Shown here: piece by piece, positions 51,827-60,617 of the stretch
Position numbering within the stretch: position 1 is the first letter of the stretch
Layout of the letters: the number at the start of each line of letters is the position of its first letter
The notes under the pieces: model-generated
What the model was told of the DNA's origin: nothing
The model's database searches: none
What the model saw: the letters and a program-made list of their open reading frames with translations, nothing else
DNA from: Bacteroidota bacterium
GTDB lineage: Bacteria > Bacteroidota > Bacteroidia > Cytophagales > Cyclobacteriaceae
Direction of reading: 5' to 3'
NCBI GenBank assembly: GCA_016866235.1
Contig: VGMW01000001.1
Coordinates: 799,731-863,730 of the forward strand
Length of the DNA stretch: 64,000 nucleotides
Position numbers and translations under genes: made by a program

Positions 51827-53372
51827 ATCCGATGTATTGGTAGTAGGCGCTGGTCACAATGGTTTGGTGGCTGCGTTACTGTTGGCCCGAAGTGGTTTGA
51901 AAGTCACCGTTCTGGAAGACCAACCAGTAATCGGAGGCGCCGTGAGGACGGAATACCCATTTAAAAAGGTGCCCAATCTGGGCACCAGCACCGGTGCATA
52001 CCTGCTTGGTGTTATGCAGCCGGAACTGTTAAAAAAACTTAACCTTGACCTTCCGCTCTACCGCAGAGATCCTCACTACTTCCTTCCCACAACGGGCAAC
52101 AAATACCTTTTGTTTGGGTCCGACCGTGAGGCCATGAAACAGCAATTTGTTTCCTTTTTCTCTGAAGCCGACTGGCGTGCCAATGAGGCGTTAACAGAAG
52201 AGATTGGTCAGATCCGTGACGATGTGGCGCCAACATGGATGCAGGAACCGCTTTCGATCGAAGAAACCGCAGATCGTTTTATCCGGCCTGCACTTCAGGA
52301 GCATTTTATCAGATTGTGCCGCGGTCCGGTAGGCGAGTACATCGACCGTTTTGGTTTTCAAAGTGATCTGGTGAAAGCAATGTATGCCGTTACCGATGGC
52401 TTCTCAGGATTGTTCGGAACCTGGGATACGCCTGGTACCGGAATGAATTTTTTGGTTCATAACATGTGTCGCTTACCGGGTAGCGACGGAACCTGGATGA
52501 TTGTCGGTGGTGGCATGGGCACGGTAACCAGAAAACTTGCTGAAGCATGTCAGGCGGCAGGTGCAACCATCCTCACGTCAAAAAAAGTTTCCGCCATTGA
52601 AACAGAAGCAGGTGTAGCCAAAGGCGTGGTGCTTGCAAACGGAGAGAAATATTCCGCAACAACGGTCGTGGTCAATGCCGATCCATTCCGGATGCGTGAC
52701 CTTATTGGAAGTCATAAACTTCCTGAGGCTTACAACCAGCGGATTGACGGCTACAAAAAGCCGGGCTCTACCATGAAGGTGAACCTCGCCTTAAAGGGAT
52801 TGCCACGATTCACCTGTCTGCCCGAAGACCGTGGACAGTTTGGTCCGACGATACATTTATTGCCGGAAGAAAAAGATGTGATGAGAAGCCTCCAGGATGG
52901 ATTCAAAGCGGTCAGTGAAGGTCGCCTCGATCCATTCCCCACCATTGAATGGTACATCCATACCACGGTTGACCCTTCTTTGCGCGATGCTGATGGTCAT
53001 CACAACTCAGCATTGTTTGTGCAATGGGTACCACTTGAAATCAAGGGTAGTTCCTGGGAGCAGGAAGAGGAGAAATACGTCCGGCATTTGTTGTCCATTT
53101 GCGATCGCTTTGCACCGAACACCAGCAGTCTGGTCGCTGATGTATTTCCACTTCATCCTGGTAAAATTGAAAAGCATTTCGGGATCACCGGTGGCCACAT
53201 CCACCATGTCGATAACAGTTTTGGATTCGCCGATCGCCTTCCTTATGTAACGCCGATTCAGGGCGTTTATTCGGCCAGTGCTGGCACCCATCCTGCAGGC
53301 TCTGTGATTGGTTGTGCGGGTCACAATGCCGCCATGCGCGTAATGAAGGACATGGGTGTTCGCAAGTCCTGA
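51816..53372 (+). CDS. FAD-dependent oxidoreductase, phytoene desaturase-like (CrtI/Pyr_redox)
   Basis: The track start (51780) lies inside eda; ATG 51816 (MENKSDVLVVGAGHNGL) is correct and gives 518 aa. The FAD loop is VLVVGAGHNGLVAALLLARSG and the C-terminal flavin contact is GVYSASAGTHPAGSVIGCAG. It belongs to the NAD(P)/FAD-dependent branch of carotenoid-desaturase-like proteins, many of which have unrelated or unknown substrates. No carotenoid genes are near; the 11-bp overlap with eda ties it to sugar-acid metabolism instead. The reaction is unknown. Confidence 0.85.
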   Translation: MENKSDVLVVGAGHNGLVAALLLARSGLKVTVLEDQPVIGGAVRTEYPFKKVPNLGTSTGAYLLGVMQPELLKKLNLDLPLYRRDPHYFLPTTGNKYLLFGSDREAMKQQFVSFFSEADWRANEALTEEIGQIRDDVAPTWMQEPLSIEETADRFIRPALQEHFIRLCRGPVGEYIDRFGFQSDLVKAMYAVTDGFSGLFGTWDTPGTGMNFLVHNMCRLPGSDGTWMIVGGGMGTVTRKLAEACQAAGATILTSKKVSAIETEAGVAKGVVLANGEKYSATTVVVNADPFRMRDLIGSHKLPEAYNQRIDGYKKPGSTMKVNLALKGLPRFTCLPEDRGQFGPTIHLLPEEKDVMRSLQDGFKAVSEGRLDPFPTIEWYIHTTVDPSLRDADGHHNSALFVQWVPLEIKGSSWEQEEEKYVRHLLSICDRFAPNTSSLVADVFPLHPGKIEKHFGITGGHIHHVDNSFGFADRLPYVTPIQGVYSASAGTHPAGSVIGCAGHNAAMRVMKDMGVRKS

Positions 53373-53382
53373 TTACGTCGGC

Positions 53383-54750
53383 TCACAGGTTGGTGATGAA
53401 CAGCATGGCCAAAATGAAAGGCGCAAAATACCTGATCAAAAAAAGCCAGAGGTTATACAACCCATTGGAAATGGGCTGCATTTCATTTCGGTTCGCTTGT
53501 TGATTGAGTGCCCATCCCGCTACCACTGCCATAAGAATTCCGCAGATAGGCATCACCAAATTTGAGCTGAGGTAGTCCAATGCATCAAAAAAGTTTTTTC
53601 CGAAGAAAGGCTTCCAATCTGCGAGCAGGTTGAAGGAAAGAATACTTGGGATACCAATGATCCACAATAGAATTCCTGCGATGATGGTGATCCTTTTTCG
53701 GTAGCCACCTGATTTGAATTCAAGATGGCCGATAATGGATTCCAGCAGCGAAATACTTGAGGTTAAGGCTGCGATAAAAAGCAGTAGAAAAAATAATGAT
53801 CCAACCACATTTCCTGCGGGCATGCTGATAAAAGCCACCGGTAAAGTGGTGAAAATCAATCCCGGTCCTTCTGCTGGCGACAAGCCATAGCCAAAGACGA
53901 TTGGAAATATTGCCAGACCAGCCAGGATGGAAGCTAGTCCATCCGAAAAAGCAATGATCATTGCCGATGGAAGGATGGAGCTTTTTTCAGGCATGTATGC
54001 GCCGTAAGTAAGCATGACCCCAACGCCAATGCCGAGGGAGAAAAATGCCTGGCCGAAAGCTTTCAGGATTACTTCCTGATTGATTTTTTCAAAGTCAGGG
54101 GTGAATAAAAACCGAACTGCAGCACTGAAGTCGGCGGTCACGGCGCTGTAAACAACCAGCGCGATAAGAATTCCAAAAAGCAAAGGCATCATCCATTTCA
54201 CAGACGACTCAAGTCCTTTTTTAATGCCCATCGCCACAATCCAGATGGTGGCTCCAAGGAAAATCACTTGTCCGACCGACATACGCAAGGGGCTGTTCAA
54301 CAGTTCGTTGAAACGTGCTCTGGACGCTTCACCGGCTTCAATTTGATTTCTGGAGCTTGATTCACCCAAACCAAACAAGGTTGTGAAAAAATAATCAACA
54401 GTCCAACCGGCGATCACACAGTAAAAGGTCAGGACCAAAAACACAGTTGTCATGCCGGTCCATCCAAACCAGGTCCATGACTTGCTGATGCCATCGGTAT
54501 CAGACAAAAGAGACAGGCTGTTGACCATTCCTGTTCTTCCCCTTCTTCCGATAAGAAATTCAGCGGCCAATACAGGGATGCCCATCAGCAAAAGGGAAAG
54601 AAGGTAGACCAATACAAAGGCACCACCTCCATTTTCACCGGCCAGATAGGTGAATTTCCAGATGTTGGAAAGTCCCACCGAGCTTCCAATGGAGGCCAGG
54701 ATAAACAGGTAGTGGGAGGACCAGGTAATGGATTTTTTAGGTGCTTCCAA
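53383..54750 (-). CDS. Sodium-dependent transporter, NSS (SNF) family
   Basis: 455 aa, about 11-12 membrane helices. The family start ASIGSSVGLSNIWKFTYLAG and ENGGGAFVLVYLLSLLL hold the first helix and the sodium/substrate unwound segment; FFSLGIGVGVMLTYGAYM is helix 6. Bacterial members import amino acids with Na+. The start is TTG 54750 because no in-frame ATG precedes the conserved N-terminus and the frame is closed by a TGA about 20 bp upstream. It is the last gene of a four-gene operon, 7 bp after the aldo-keto reductase. Confidence 0.92.
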   Translation of the reverse strand: MEAPKKSITWSSHYLFILASIGSSVGLSNIWKFTYLAGENGGGAFVLVYLLSLLLMGIPVLAAEFLIGRRGRTGMVNSLSLLSDTDGISKSWTWFGWTGMTTVFLVLTFYCVIAGWTVDYFFTTLFGLGESSSRNQIEAGEASRARFNELLNSPLRMSVGQVIFLGATIWIVAMGIKKGLESSVKWMMPLLFGILIALVVYSAVTADFSAAVRFLFTPDFEKINQEVILKAFGQAFFSLGIGVGVMLTYGAYMPEKSSILPSAMIIAFSDGLASILAGLAIFPIVFGYGLSPAEGPGLIFTTLPVAFISMPAGNVVGSLFFLLLFIAALTSSISLLESIIGHLEFKSGGYRKRITIIAGILLWIIGIPSILSFNLLADWKPFFGKNFFDALDYLSSNLVMPICGILMAVVAGWALNQQANRNEMQPISNGLYNLWLFLIRYFAPFILAMLFITNL

Positions 54751-54757
54751 GGGCTGT

Positions 54758-55789
54758 TTAGATGTTGTTCAGGTTGTAGCGCATGATTTTGCCGTGTGGT
54801 CCGTCCTTAATGCGTTCGGCATCGAATACATCACCTTCAGGACCATGGGCAAAGGCAGCAATGGATTCTATTTCTTCGGCAGTCAGTTGAAAGTTGGTGC
54901 AATGCAGATTTTCTTTCAGGAAGCGGGCAGTGCCTGCGCCAATGATCACCGAGGCAACCGCGGGGCGTGAGAGTACATAGGCGGTGGCAACATTGGTGAT
55001 GCTCGCTTCGTATTTTTCTCCAATGGTTTTCAACAGCGCTAATAACTGCTGTAACCGGTTCCATCCGCCGAACGCATCGATGATGAGCTTGTATTTGATT
55101 TGTGATCTGTTTTCAAAGGGTGCTATCGGCTCTGGTTGGTTTTGCCAGCGCTCGCTTAAAAATCCGCCGGCCACCGTTCCATAACACAAAAGTTTGACCT
55201 GGTGCTTCAGGCATAGGTCTACAAGTGATTTTTCAGGTCGGTTGTCGAGAACAGAATATTGTACTTGTAGCGAGGAAAGTTTTATTCCTGATTCCAGGAT
55301 TTCCCTGGTGGTGGTGGTATTAAAATTCGTTCCGGAAATAGTTTTGATTTTGCCTTGTACGCGAAGCTCCTCCAACCAGTGCGCGGTTTCCACATATCGT
55401 TTCACCTCATAATTCCACCAGCTAAACTGCACCATATCAAGGGCCTCCACCCCAAGGCGAAGGAGTGACCGGTCGATTACTTTCTCTACATAAGATTTGG
55501 TGATGGTCTGCAGCGCATCATAATCCGGTACAAATTTCGTAAGCACCCTGATGTTTGCTGCGTGCCCCTTTTTCTTTTGCTCTGAAATAAATTTTCCGAT
55601 GAGCTCCTCCACACCGGTATAGATATCGGCGCAATCGAAGGTGTACACGCCGGCATCCAGAAAGGCTTCCATATCACCAACTGGATTTTGAGCCGGCTGT
55701 TGTCGGTGTCCCTCGCTAAGTTGCCAACCACCCTTAATGATTCGGGAAATGCTTAATCCGCCAGAAAGGGAAATTTGTGGTACGGTCAT
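54758..55789 (-). CDS. Aldo/keto reductase with a substituted catalytic histidine
   Basis: The listed start (55912) is inside the upstream gene; the ATG at 55789 follows a Shine-Dalgarno-like GGAAG 8 bp upstream and gives 343 aa. Of the AKR tetrad, Asp and Tyr are in FDCADIYTGVEELIG and Lys in VLTKFVPD, but the usual histidine (QFHW) is serine in MVQFSWWNYEV. NADPH-binding residues appear near VASVIIGAGTARFLKENL. The fold is certain; the change makes the reaction less certain. It starts 4 bp after the TIGR04076-like gene. Confidence 0.88.
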   Translation of the reverse strand: MTVPQISLSGGLSISRIIKGGWQLSEGHRQQPAQNPVGDMEAFLDAGVYTFDCADIYTGVEELIGKFISEQKKKGHAANIRVLTKFVPDYDALQTITKSYVEKVIDRSLLRLGVEALDMVQFSWWNYEVKRYVETAHWLEELRVQGKIKTISGTNFNTTTTREILESGIKLSSLQVQYSVLDNRPEKSLVDLCLKHQVKLLCYGTVAGGFLSERWQNQPEPIAPFENRSQIKYKLIIDAFGGWNRLQQLLALLKTIGEKYEASITNVATAYVLSRPAVASVIIGAGTARFLKENLHCTNFQLTAEEIESIAAFAHGPEGDVFDAERIKDGPHGKIMRYNLNNI

Positions 55790-55793
55790 TTGA

Positions 55794-56144
55794 TTACTTC
55801 CAGGAGTGGTCTCCATCCTGCGGAACCACGGTCGTGGTTTCGCGTCGGATGATTTGTTTACCAGTCCTGCTGATACGGAATTGTGCTCCGCAATGTGGAT
55901 CCGGACAGGCAATTACATGATCGGTGGCCATCCAGTCCGCTGGATTCAATGGACGTTGTTTGGTGGGCAGCAGTGGGATCAGTGCTGCGAGTGCATACAT
56001 GGAGAACGGCTGATTATTGAGGAAATATAAGTTCTCACCTTTCACCTCAATCGCAGGCCCAATCTGATGGCTGCAAACGAAAGGACGTCCGCTTTCTACA
56101 ACATCAATTCTTAAATCGTAGAGTTCAAATGTAGCTTGTTCCAT
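55794..56144 (-). CDS. Small TIGR04076-like protein
   Basis: 116 aa, cytoplasmic, no signal peptide. ENLYFLNNQPFSMYALAALI and PLLPTKQRPLNPADWMATD match my memory of the TIGR04076 family, and the C-terminal IACPDPHCGAQFRISRTGK carries a CxxxxC pair that could bind a metal. The family has no known function. The gene starts 6 bp after the GH13 lipoprotein and ends 4 bp before the aldo-keto reductase, so it belongs to that operon. Confidence 0.75.
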   Translation of the reverse strand: MEQATFELYDLRIDVVESGRPFVCSHQIGPAIEVKGENLYFLNNQPFSMYALAALIPLLPTKQRPLNPADWMATDHVIACPDPHCGAQFRISRTGKQIIRRETTTVVPQDGDHSWK

Positions 56145-56150
56145 GACTGG

Positions 56151-57509
56151 TTAATTTTTTACAAAGACCAGGTATTGCCATGGCTCCATATTGAGCGGAG
56201 AGCCCATGCTAAGCTTAAATTCTTTTCCGCTGAAATAATCCTGGTAAACACCTTCTACCGATTGATCTGTTAATTGAAAGCGCTGCGGTTTGCCTGAGAA
56301 ATTCAATACACCAATGACGGTATTATTCTCTTTGGTTCTTTTGAAGGCATAGATGTCCTGATCCTGATTGATGCGCACGGGCTGTCCTCCGTATGCGCCT
56401 GCCCACAGTGCTTTATTTTGCTTTTTAAGTGCGGTGAGTTGTTTGTAGAATGGCTGTAGCCCAAGGGAATCTTTCCAGTTGATGTTATCCTTTTCAAAAA
56501 ACTTGAGTCGTTTGGCTAAACCTGCTTCCTGTCCACTGTAAATCATCGGAATGCCATAGGCTGTGAAAATAAACGTAGCGAATGTTTTATGACCGTCGCC
56601 GTATTTTTCAAACATCGTGCCCGACCAGGAGTTTTCATCGTGGTTGGTAATCATGGTCATCCGGAACGGCGCTCTTCCATATTCCTTCATATCCCTGTCA
56701 ATCCAGGCTGCAACGTCGTTGGCGCTTTTCTTTCCGACAGCGACATCTTCTGTCAGATGCAGCAACTCCCAGGCGTAGGTGAGATCGAACTGAAGGTGCA
56801 TGCGTGCACCATCCCATTCAGCGAGCCAAAGCAGATCTTTGATCGGATCCAGCTCCTGTCGCACTTCTTCCCAGAAATAAAGTGGTATCTCGTGGCCTGC
56901 GTGGTCACAGCGGTATCCATCGATATTAAATTCGGTTACCCAGTATTTCATGGCGTCGATCATGGCTGCGCGCGTGCCCGGATTGGTGTGATCAAGTAAG
57001 GCAATATCGGTCCAGTCTGCCTCATGCATGATGTTTCCATCTTTATCGCGCACATAAAATTCAGGATGCTCGGTGGTCCACACATTATCATAAGCACTGT
57101 GGTTGGGTACCCAGTCCATGATCACGGCCATCCCCAAATCATGGGCTTGTTGTACAAGGTTTTTAAAGTCCTCTGCTGTGCCAAACTCTGGATTGACGCC
57201 CTTGTAATCTTTAACGGAGTAATAACTGCCTAAAGGTTCCTTTCTGTTCTTTTCACCGATCGGATGGATGGGCATGAACCATAGCATGTCTATCCCCAAA
57301 TCCTTAAGCCTTGGTAATTCCTTTGCGAAGGCATTGAAGGTGCCCTCCGGCGAGTATTGCCGGATGTTCACCTCATAAATGGTGTAAGATGCTGCCTTGG
57401 CAGGATAGACATCAGTTTCTGAATTGGTCTTGGCTGTTTCTTTGTTCGGCTGACAGGCATTGAACAACAGTAGGTTTATAAGTAAGCAAACGATGATTAA
57501 CCTTTTCAT
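56151..57509 (-). CDS. Alpha-amylase family (GH13) lipoprotein
   Basis: ATG 57509 (MKRLIIVCLLINLLLFNACQ) is preferred over 57530 because it gives a normal lipoprotein signal with the cysteine in FNACQ; the product is 452 aa. Catalytic regions: I MDWVPNHSAYDN, II DGYRCDHAGHEIP (nucleophile Asp), III LLWLAEWDGARMH (Glu), IV MITNHDENSW (Asp). The layout resembles short periplasmic maltogenic amylases. Substrate preference is not readable. It is the first gene of the operon with the TIGR04076-like protein, aldo-keto reductase and NSS transporter. Confidence 0.9.
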   Translation of the reverse strand: MKRLIIVCLLINLLLFNACQPNKETAKTNSETDVYPAKAASYTIYEVNIRQYSPEGTFNAFAKELPRLKDLGIDMLWFMPIHPIGEKNRKEPLGSYYSVKDYKGVNPEFGTAEDFKNLVQQAHDLGMAVIMDWVPNHSAYDNVWTTEHPEFYVRDKDGNIMHEADWTDIALLDHTNPGTRAAMIDAMKYWVTEFNIDGYRCDHAGHEIPLYFWEEVRQELDPIKDLLWLAEWDGARMHLQFDLTYAWELLHLTEDVAVGKKSANDVAAWIDRDMKEYGRAPFRMTMITNHDENSWSGTMFEKYGDGHKTFATFIFTAYGIPMIYSGQEAGLAKRLKFFEKDNINWKDSLGLQPFYKQLTALKKQNKALWAGAYGGQPVRINQDQDIYAFKRTKENNTVIGVLNFSGKPQRFQLTDQSVEGVYQDYFSGKEFKLSMGSPLNMEPWQYLVFVKN

Positions 57510-57624
57510 ACGATGGGTTTTATAGGTCACGAATTTGCAGTAAAACCCCCGTCCCTCAAAATGCCTATTGGTGAAGTTTCCGCTGTCAATTTTATTGTAG
57601 GTTTGTTCGCTAACCGGTTTAGAA

Positions 57625-58776
57625 ATGGACGCCTCATTTGATGTAGTGGTGTTGGGTGTAGGATCAATGGGTTCTGCAGCATGCTACCACCTGGCCAAGC
57701 GTGGTATGAGCGTTTTGGGGCTTGAACAATCGTCGATCGTGCATGAATTCGGATCTCATTACGGGCAAAGCCGAATCATCCGAAAGGCCTATTTTGAACA
57801 TCCCGATTATGTTCCACTGCTGAAGCGCTCGTATGAACTTTGGAATGTTTTGGAACAGGAAACGGGCACCAGATTATATACGGAAACCGGCTTGCTTTAC
57901 GCCGGACGGAAAGACAGTATGCTCATGAAAGGGGTTCGGGAGTCTGCCGGTATCCACGATATACCCATTGAGTTTTTTGATTTTGATCGGCTAAAAAAAG
58001 TATACCCGCCTTTTAGCCTTCATCCTGGTCACGACATCATTTTTGAATCCGGTGCTGGATTTCTGGAACCGGAAAGATGCATTGAAGCGCACGTAGAACA
58101 AGCAAAAATTTCAGGCGCACAAATCCGGTCTCACGAAAAAGTATTGGGTTGGGCCAAATCAGGCTCTGGATATGAAGTAACGACCAACAAGGGTATTTAT
58201 GCTGCAGAAAAGCTTGTGCTGACTGCAGGTGCGTGGATCGGTGGCTTGTTGCCACAAGTGAGTCAGCAGTTAAAAGTTACACGGCAGACTGTTTTCTGGA
58301 TGGCAACAAAGCATCCTGATCTTTTTTCACCGGAACGCTTTCCATGCTGGTTGGCAGAAACGGAAAATTCAGGGGATGTGTATTATGGATTTCCCAACCT
58401 TCAAGCCGGTGTATACGGTCCACTCCATGGGCTCAAAATTGCTCAGCACAATCCGGGGCAGGTCACTGATGCGGATTCGGTAGACAGAATGGTTTCGGCA
58501 GAAGAAAAAGATGCGATGCGGGCTGTGATGGAAGAAATTTTCCCCGGGGAGTATGCGGGGTTGCTGCATACCAAAGTTTGTCTTTACACGTATTCACCGG
58601 ATGAGCACTTCATCATCGATGTTTCAAAAGATGATCCTAACCTGATTTTTGCTGCTGGTTTCAGTGGACATGGATTTAAATTTTGTTCGGTGGTAGGTGA
58701 GGTGCTGGCCGATTTGGCGCAGGATGGAAAATCATCGTTGCCCGTTCAATTCCTCTCAGCGAATAGGTTTTTGTAA
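57625..58776 (+). CDS. solA: N-methyl-L-amino acid oxidase (SolA/MSOX-like)
   Basis: 383 aa flavoenzyme. The FAD loop is VVVLGVGSMGSAACYHLAKRG. The cysteine for covalent FAD attachment is in LHTKVCLYTYSPDEHFIID, as in N-methyltryptophan oxidase and monomeric sarcosine oxidase. ESGAGFLEPERCIEAHV and AGFSGHGFKFCSVVGEVLA are further family segments. It oxidises an N-methyl amino acid to formaldehyde, amine and H2O2; the exact substrate is not fixed by sequence. It stands alone, divergent from the GH13 operon. Confidence 0.9.
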   Translation: MDASFDVVVLGVGSMGSAACYHLAKRGMSVLGLEQSSIVHEFGSHYGQSRIIRKAYFEHPDYVPLLKRSYELWNVLEQETGTRLYTETGLLYAGRKDSMLMKGVRESAGIHDIPIEFFDFDRLKKVYPPFSLHPGHDIIFESGAGFLEPERCIEAHVEQAKISGAQIRSHEKVLGWAKSGSGYEVTTNKGIYAAEKLVLTAGAWIGGLLPQVSQQLKVTRQTVFWMATKHPDLFSPERFPCWLAETENSGDVYYGFPNLQAGVYGPLHGLKIAQHNPGQVTDADSVDRMVSAEEKDAMRAVMEEIFPGEYAGLLHTKVCLYTYSPDEHFIIDVSKDDPNLIFAAGFSGHGFKFCSVVGEVLADLAQDGKSSLPVQFLSANRFL

Positions 58777-58839
58777 CGGGCTGAATTTTTTTGTCTAAAG
58801 AATTTCAGATCTGCTTGATAAGACCGGATTTTCATTCAA

Positions 58840-60483
58840 TCACTTTTGATTTTTTCGTTCGATTTCCCTGAGATTTTCAAGTTTCTTGATGCGAAGGAAT
58901 CCATTAATGTCTTCAAAGTGCTCACGGATGCGCTTGTTCCCAAATTCAAAAACCTTTGTAGCCAAGCCATCCAGAAAATCTCTGTCATGCGAAACAAGAA
59001 TCAAGGTACCGTCAAACGCCTTTAGCGCATCCTTTAAAATTTCCTTGGTGCGGATGTCCAGGTGGTTCGTGGGTTCGTCCAGGATAAGCAGGTTGACAGG
59101 TTGAAGTAAAAGTCTCAGCAGCGCCAGTCGGGTTCGTTCACCCCCTGAAAGGACCTTCACTTTTTTATCGATGGCGTCACCCCCAAACAAAAAGGCACCC
59201 AATAGATCCTTGATTTTGGTTCGGATGTCACCCTCCGCAATCCGGTCGATGGTTTCAAAAACAGTGTATTCACCGTCGAGTAGTGACGCTTGATTCTGTG
59301 CAAAATATCCGATCATGCTGTTGTGGCCGATCTGAACCCTGCCTTCAAATTCGATTTCACCCATGATGGCTTTGATCATGGTTGATTTACCCTCTCCGTT
59401 TTTTCCTACAAAGGCCACTTTTTTCCCTCTGGCGATCGTCATCGAAACGTTTGAAAAAACCAGGTGATCTCCGTATCGCTTACTCATTTCGGTAACGATG
59501 ACAGGATAATTTCCTGATCTTGGCGCCGGGGGAAACTTCAGGTTCAAAGACGAAGTATCCATTTCATCCACCTCTACGATCTCAATTTTCTCCAGCATCT
59601 TAACCCTGGACTGTACTTGCAAGGTTTTGGAATAGGTTCCTTTGAAACGTTCAATAAACTGCGTGATGTCGGCAATTTGTTTTTGCTGATCATCAAATTG
59701 TTTTTGCTGCTGCTCTCGTCTTTCTTTTCGCAGTTGTAAGTAGTGGGAGTAGTTGGTTTTGTAATCGTACATCCTGCCCATGGTTAACTCAATGGTTCGG
59801 TTGGTCAGGTTGTCGACAAACGTTTTGTCGTGACTGATTACAATTACAGCCTTGGCCTGGGACACCAAAAATTCCTCGAGCCACTGAATGGACTCAATGT
59901 CCATATGGTTTGTTGGCTCATCCAGTAGAATCAAATCAGGTTTTTGGAGCAGGATCTTTGCGAGCTCAATTCGCATGCGCCAACCGCCGCTGAACTCGCC
60001 GGTTGGACGGTTAAAGTCTTCGCGCTGAAACCCAAGTCCACCAAGGGTTTTTTCGACCTCTGCATCGTAGTTGATTTCTTCAATGGAATAGTATTTCTCA
60101 CTTAATTCAGAAACTTCTTCAATGATCTTGGCATACTCCTCCGATTCATAATCTGTTCTGGTTTCCAATTGTCGGTTCAGCTCATCCATTTTGGCTTTCA
60201 TACCATGAATGCGGTGGAAGGCTTTAGAGGCTTCCTCAAAAACAGTACAACTGTCCTCGGTGAGCAGATGCTGGGGGAGGTAGGCAATAACTGCGTCTTT
60301 GGGTGCACTCACTTTTCCCCTGCTGGCCTTACCAACGCCGGCCAAAATTTTTAAAAGCGTTGACTTCCCCGCGCCATTTTTACCCATCAGCGCTATTCGA
60401 TCTGTCTCGTTGATGTTAAACGTTATGTCATTGAACAATGCTCTTCCTCCAAAGTCAACACCGATTCCATCTACCGCTATCAT
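58840..60483 (-). CDS. ABC-F family translation-associated ATPase
   Basis: 547 aa with two ABC domains and no membrane segments. First domain: GKNGAGKSTLLKIL, FSGGWRMRIELAKIL, LILLDEPTNHMD. Linker of about 80 residues rich in Glu/Lys (HYLQLRKERREQQQKQFDDQ). Second domain: GKNGEGKSTMIKAI, LSGGERTRLALLRLL, LLILDEPTNHLD. ABC-F proteins bind the ribosome E site and modulate translation; which subfamily (YheS, Uup, EttA or a resistance type) cannot be told by eye. The linker has moderate length, not the long one of resistance factors. Confidence 0.93.
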   Translation of the reverse strand: MIAVDGIGVDFGGRALFNDITFNINETDRIALMGKNGAGKSTLLKILAGVGKASRGKVSAPKDAVIAYLPQHLLTEDSCTVFEEASKAFHRIHGMKAKMDELNRQLETRTDYESEEYAKIIEEVSELSEKYYSIEEINYDAEVEKTLGGLGFQREDFNRPTGEFSGGWRMRIELAKILLQKPDLILLDEPTNHMDIESIQWLEEFLVSQAKAVIVISHDKTFVDNLTNRTIELTMGRMYDYKTNYSHYLQLRKERREQQQKQFDDQQKQIADITQFIERFKGTYSKTLQVQSRVKMLEKIEIVEVDEMDTSSLNLKFPPAPRSGNYPVIVTEMSKRYGDHLVFSNVSMTIARGKKVAFVGKNGEGKSTMIKAIMGEIEFEGRVQIGHNSMIGYFAQNQASLLDGEYTVFETIDRIAEGDIRTKIKDLLGAFLFGGDAIDKKVKVLSGGERTRLALLRLLLQPVNLLILDEPTNHLDIRTKEILKDALKAFDGTLILVSHDRDFLDGLATKVFEFGNKRIREHFEDINGFLRIKKLENLREIERKNQK

Positions 60484-60585
60484 TACGCTGTAATTTTTAT
60501 CTGTTTAATACTGAATTCCATTGCCCGATCTCTAAAAAGACCCGCAAAAATGAACAACTCCTGAAAAGGGTAATACTATTGTTCG

Positions 60586-60617
60586 AAAAAAGTTTTGCTA
60601 AAGCGCCGGGGGGCTTT
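60586..60617 (-). terminator. Possible Rho-independent terminator after nagA
   Basis: On the minus strand AAAGCCCCCCGGCGCTTT can pair at AAAGC/GCTTT, overlapping the last base of the nagA stop codon, and is followed after about 9 bases by TTTTTT. The stem is short and the T-run is displaced, so it is only a candidate. Confidence 0.35.

Noticed and set aside
59620-59740. Antibiotic resistance ABC-F by its linker
   Set aside because: The linker is of moderate length and charge without a clear resistance-type extension; calling resistance would be guesswork.
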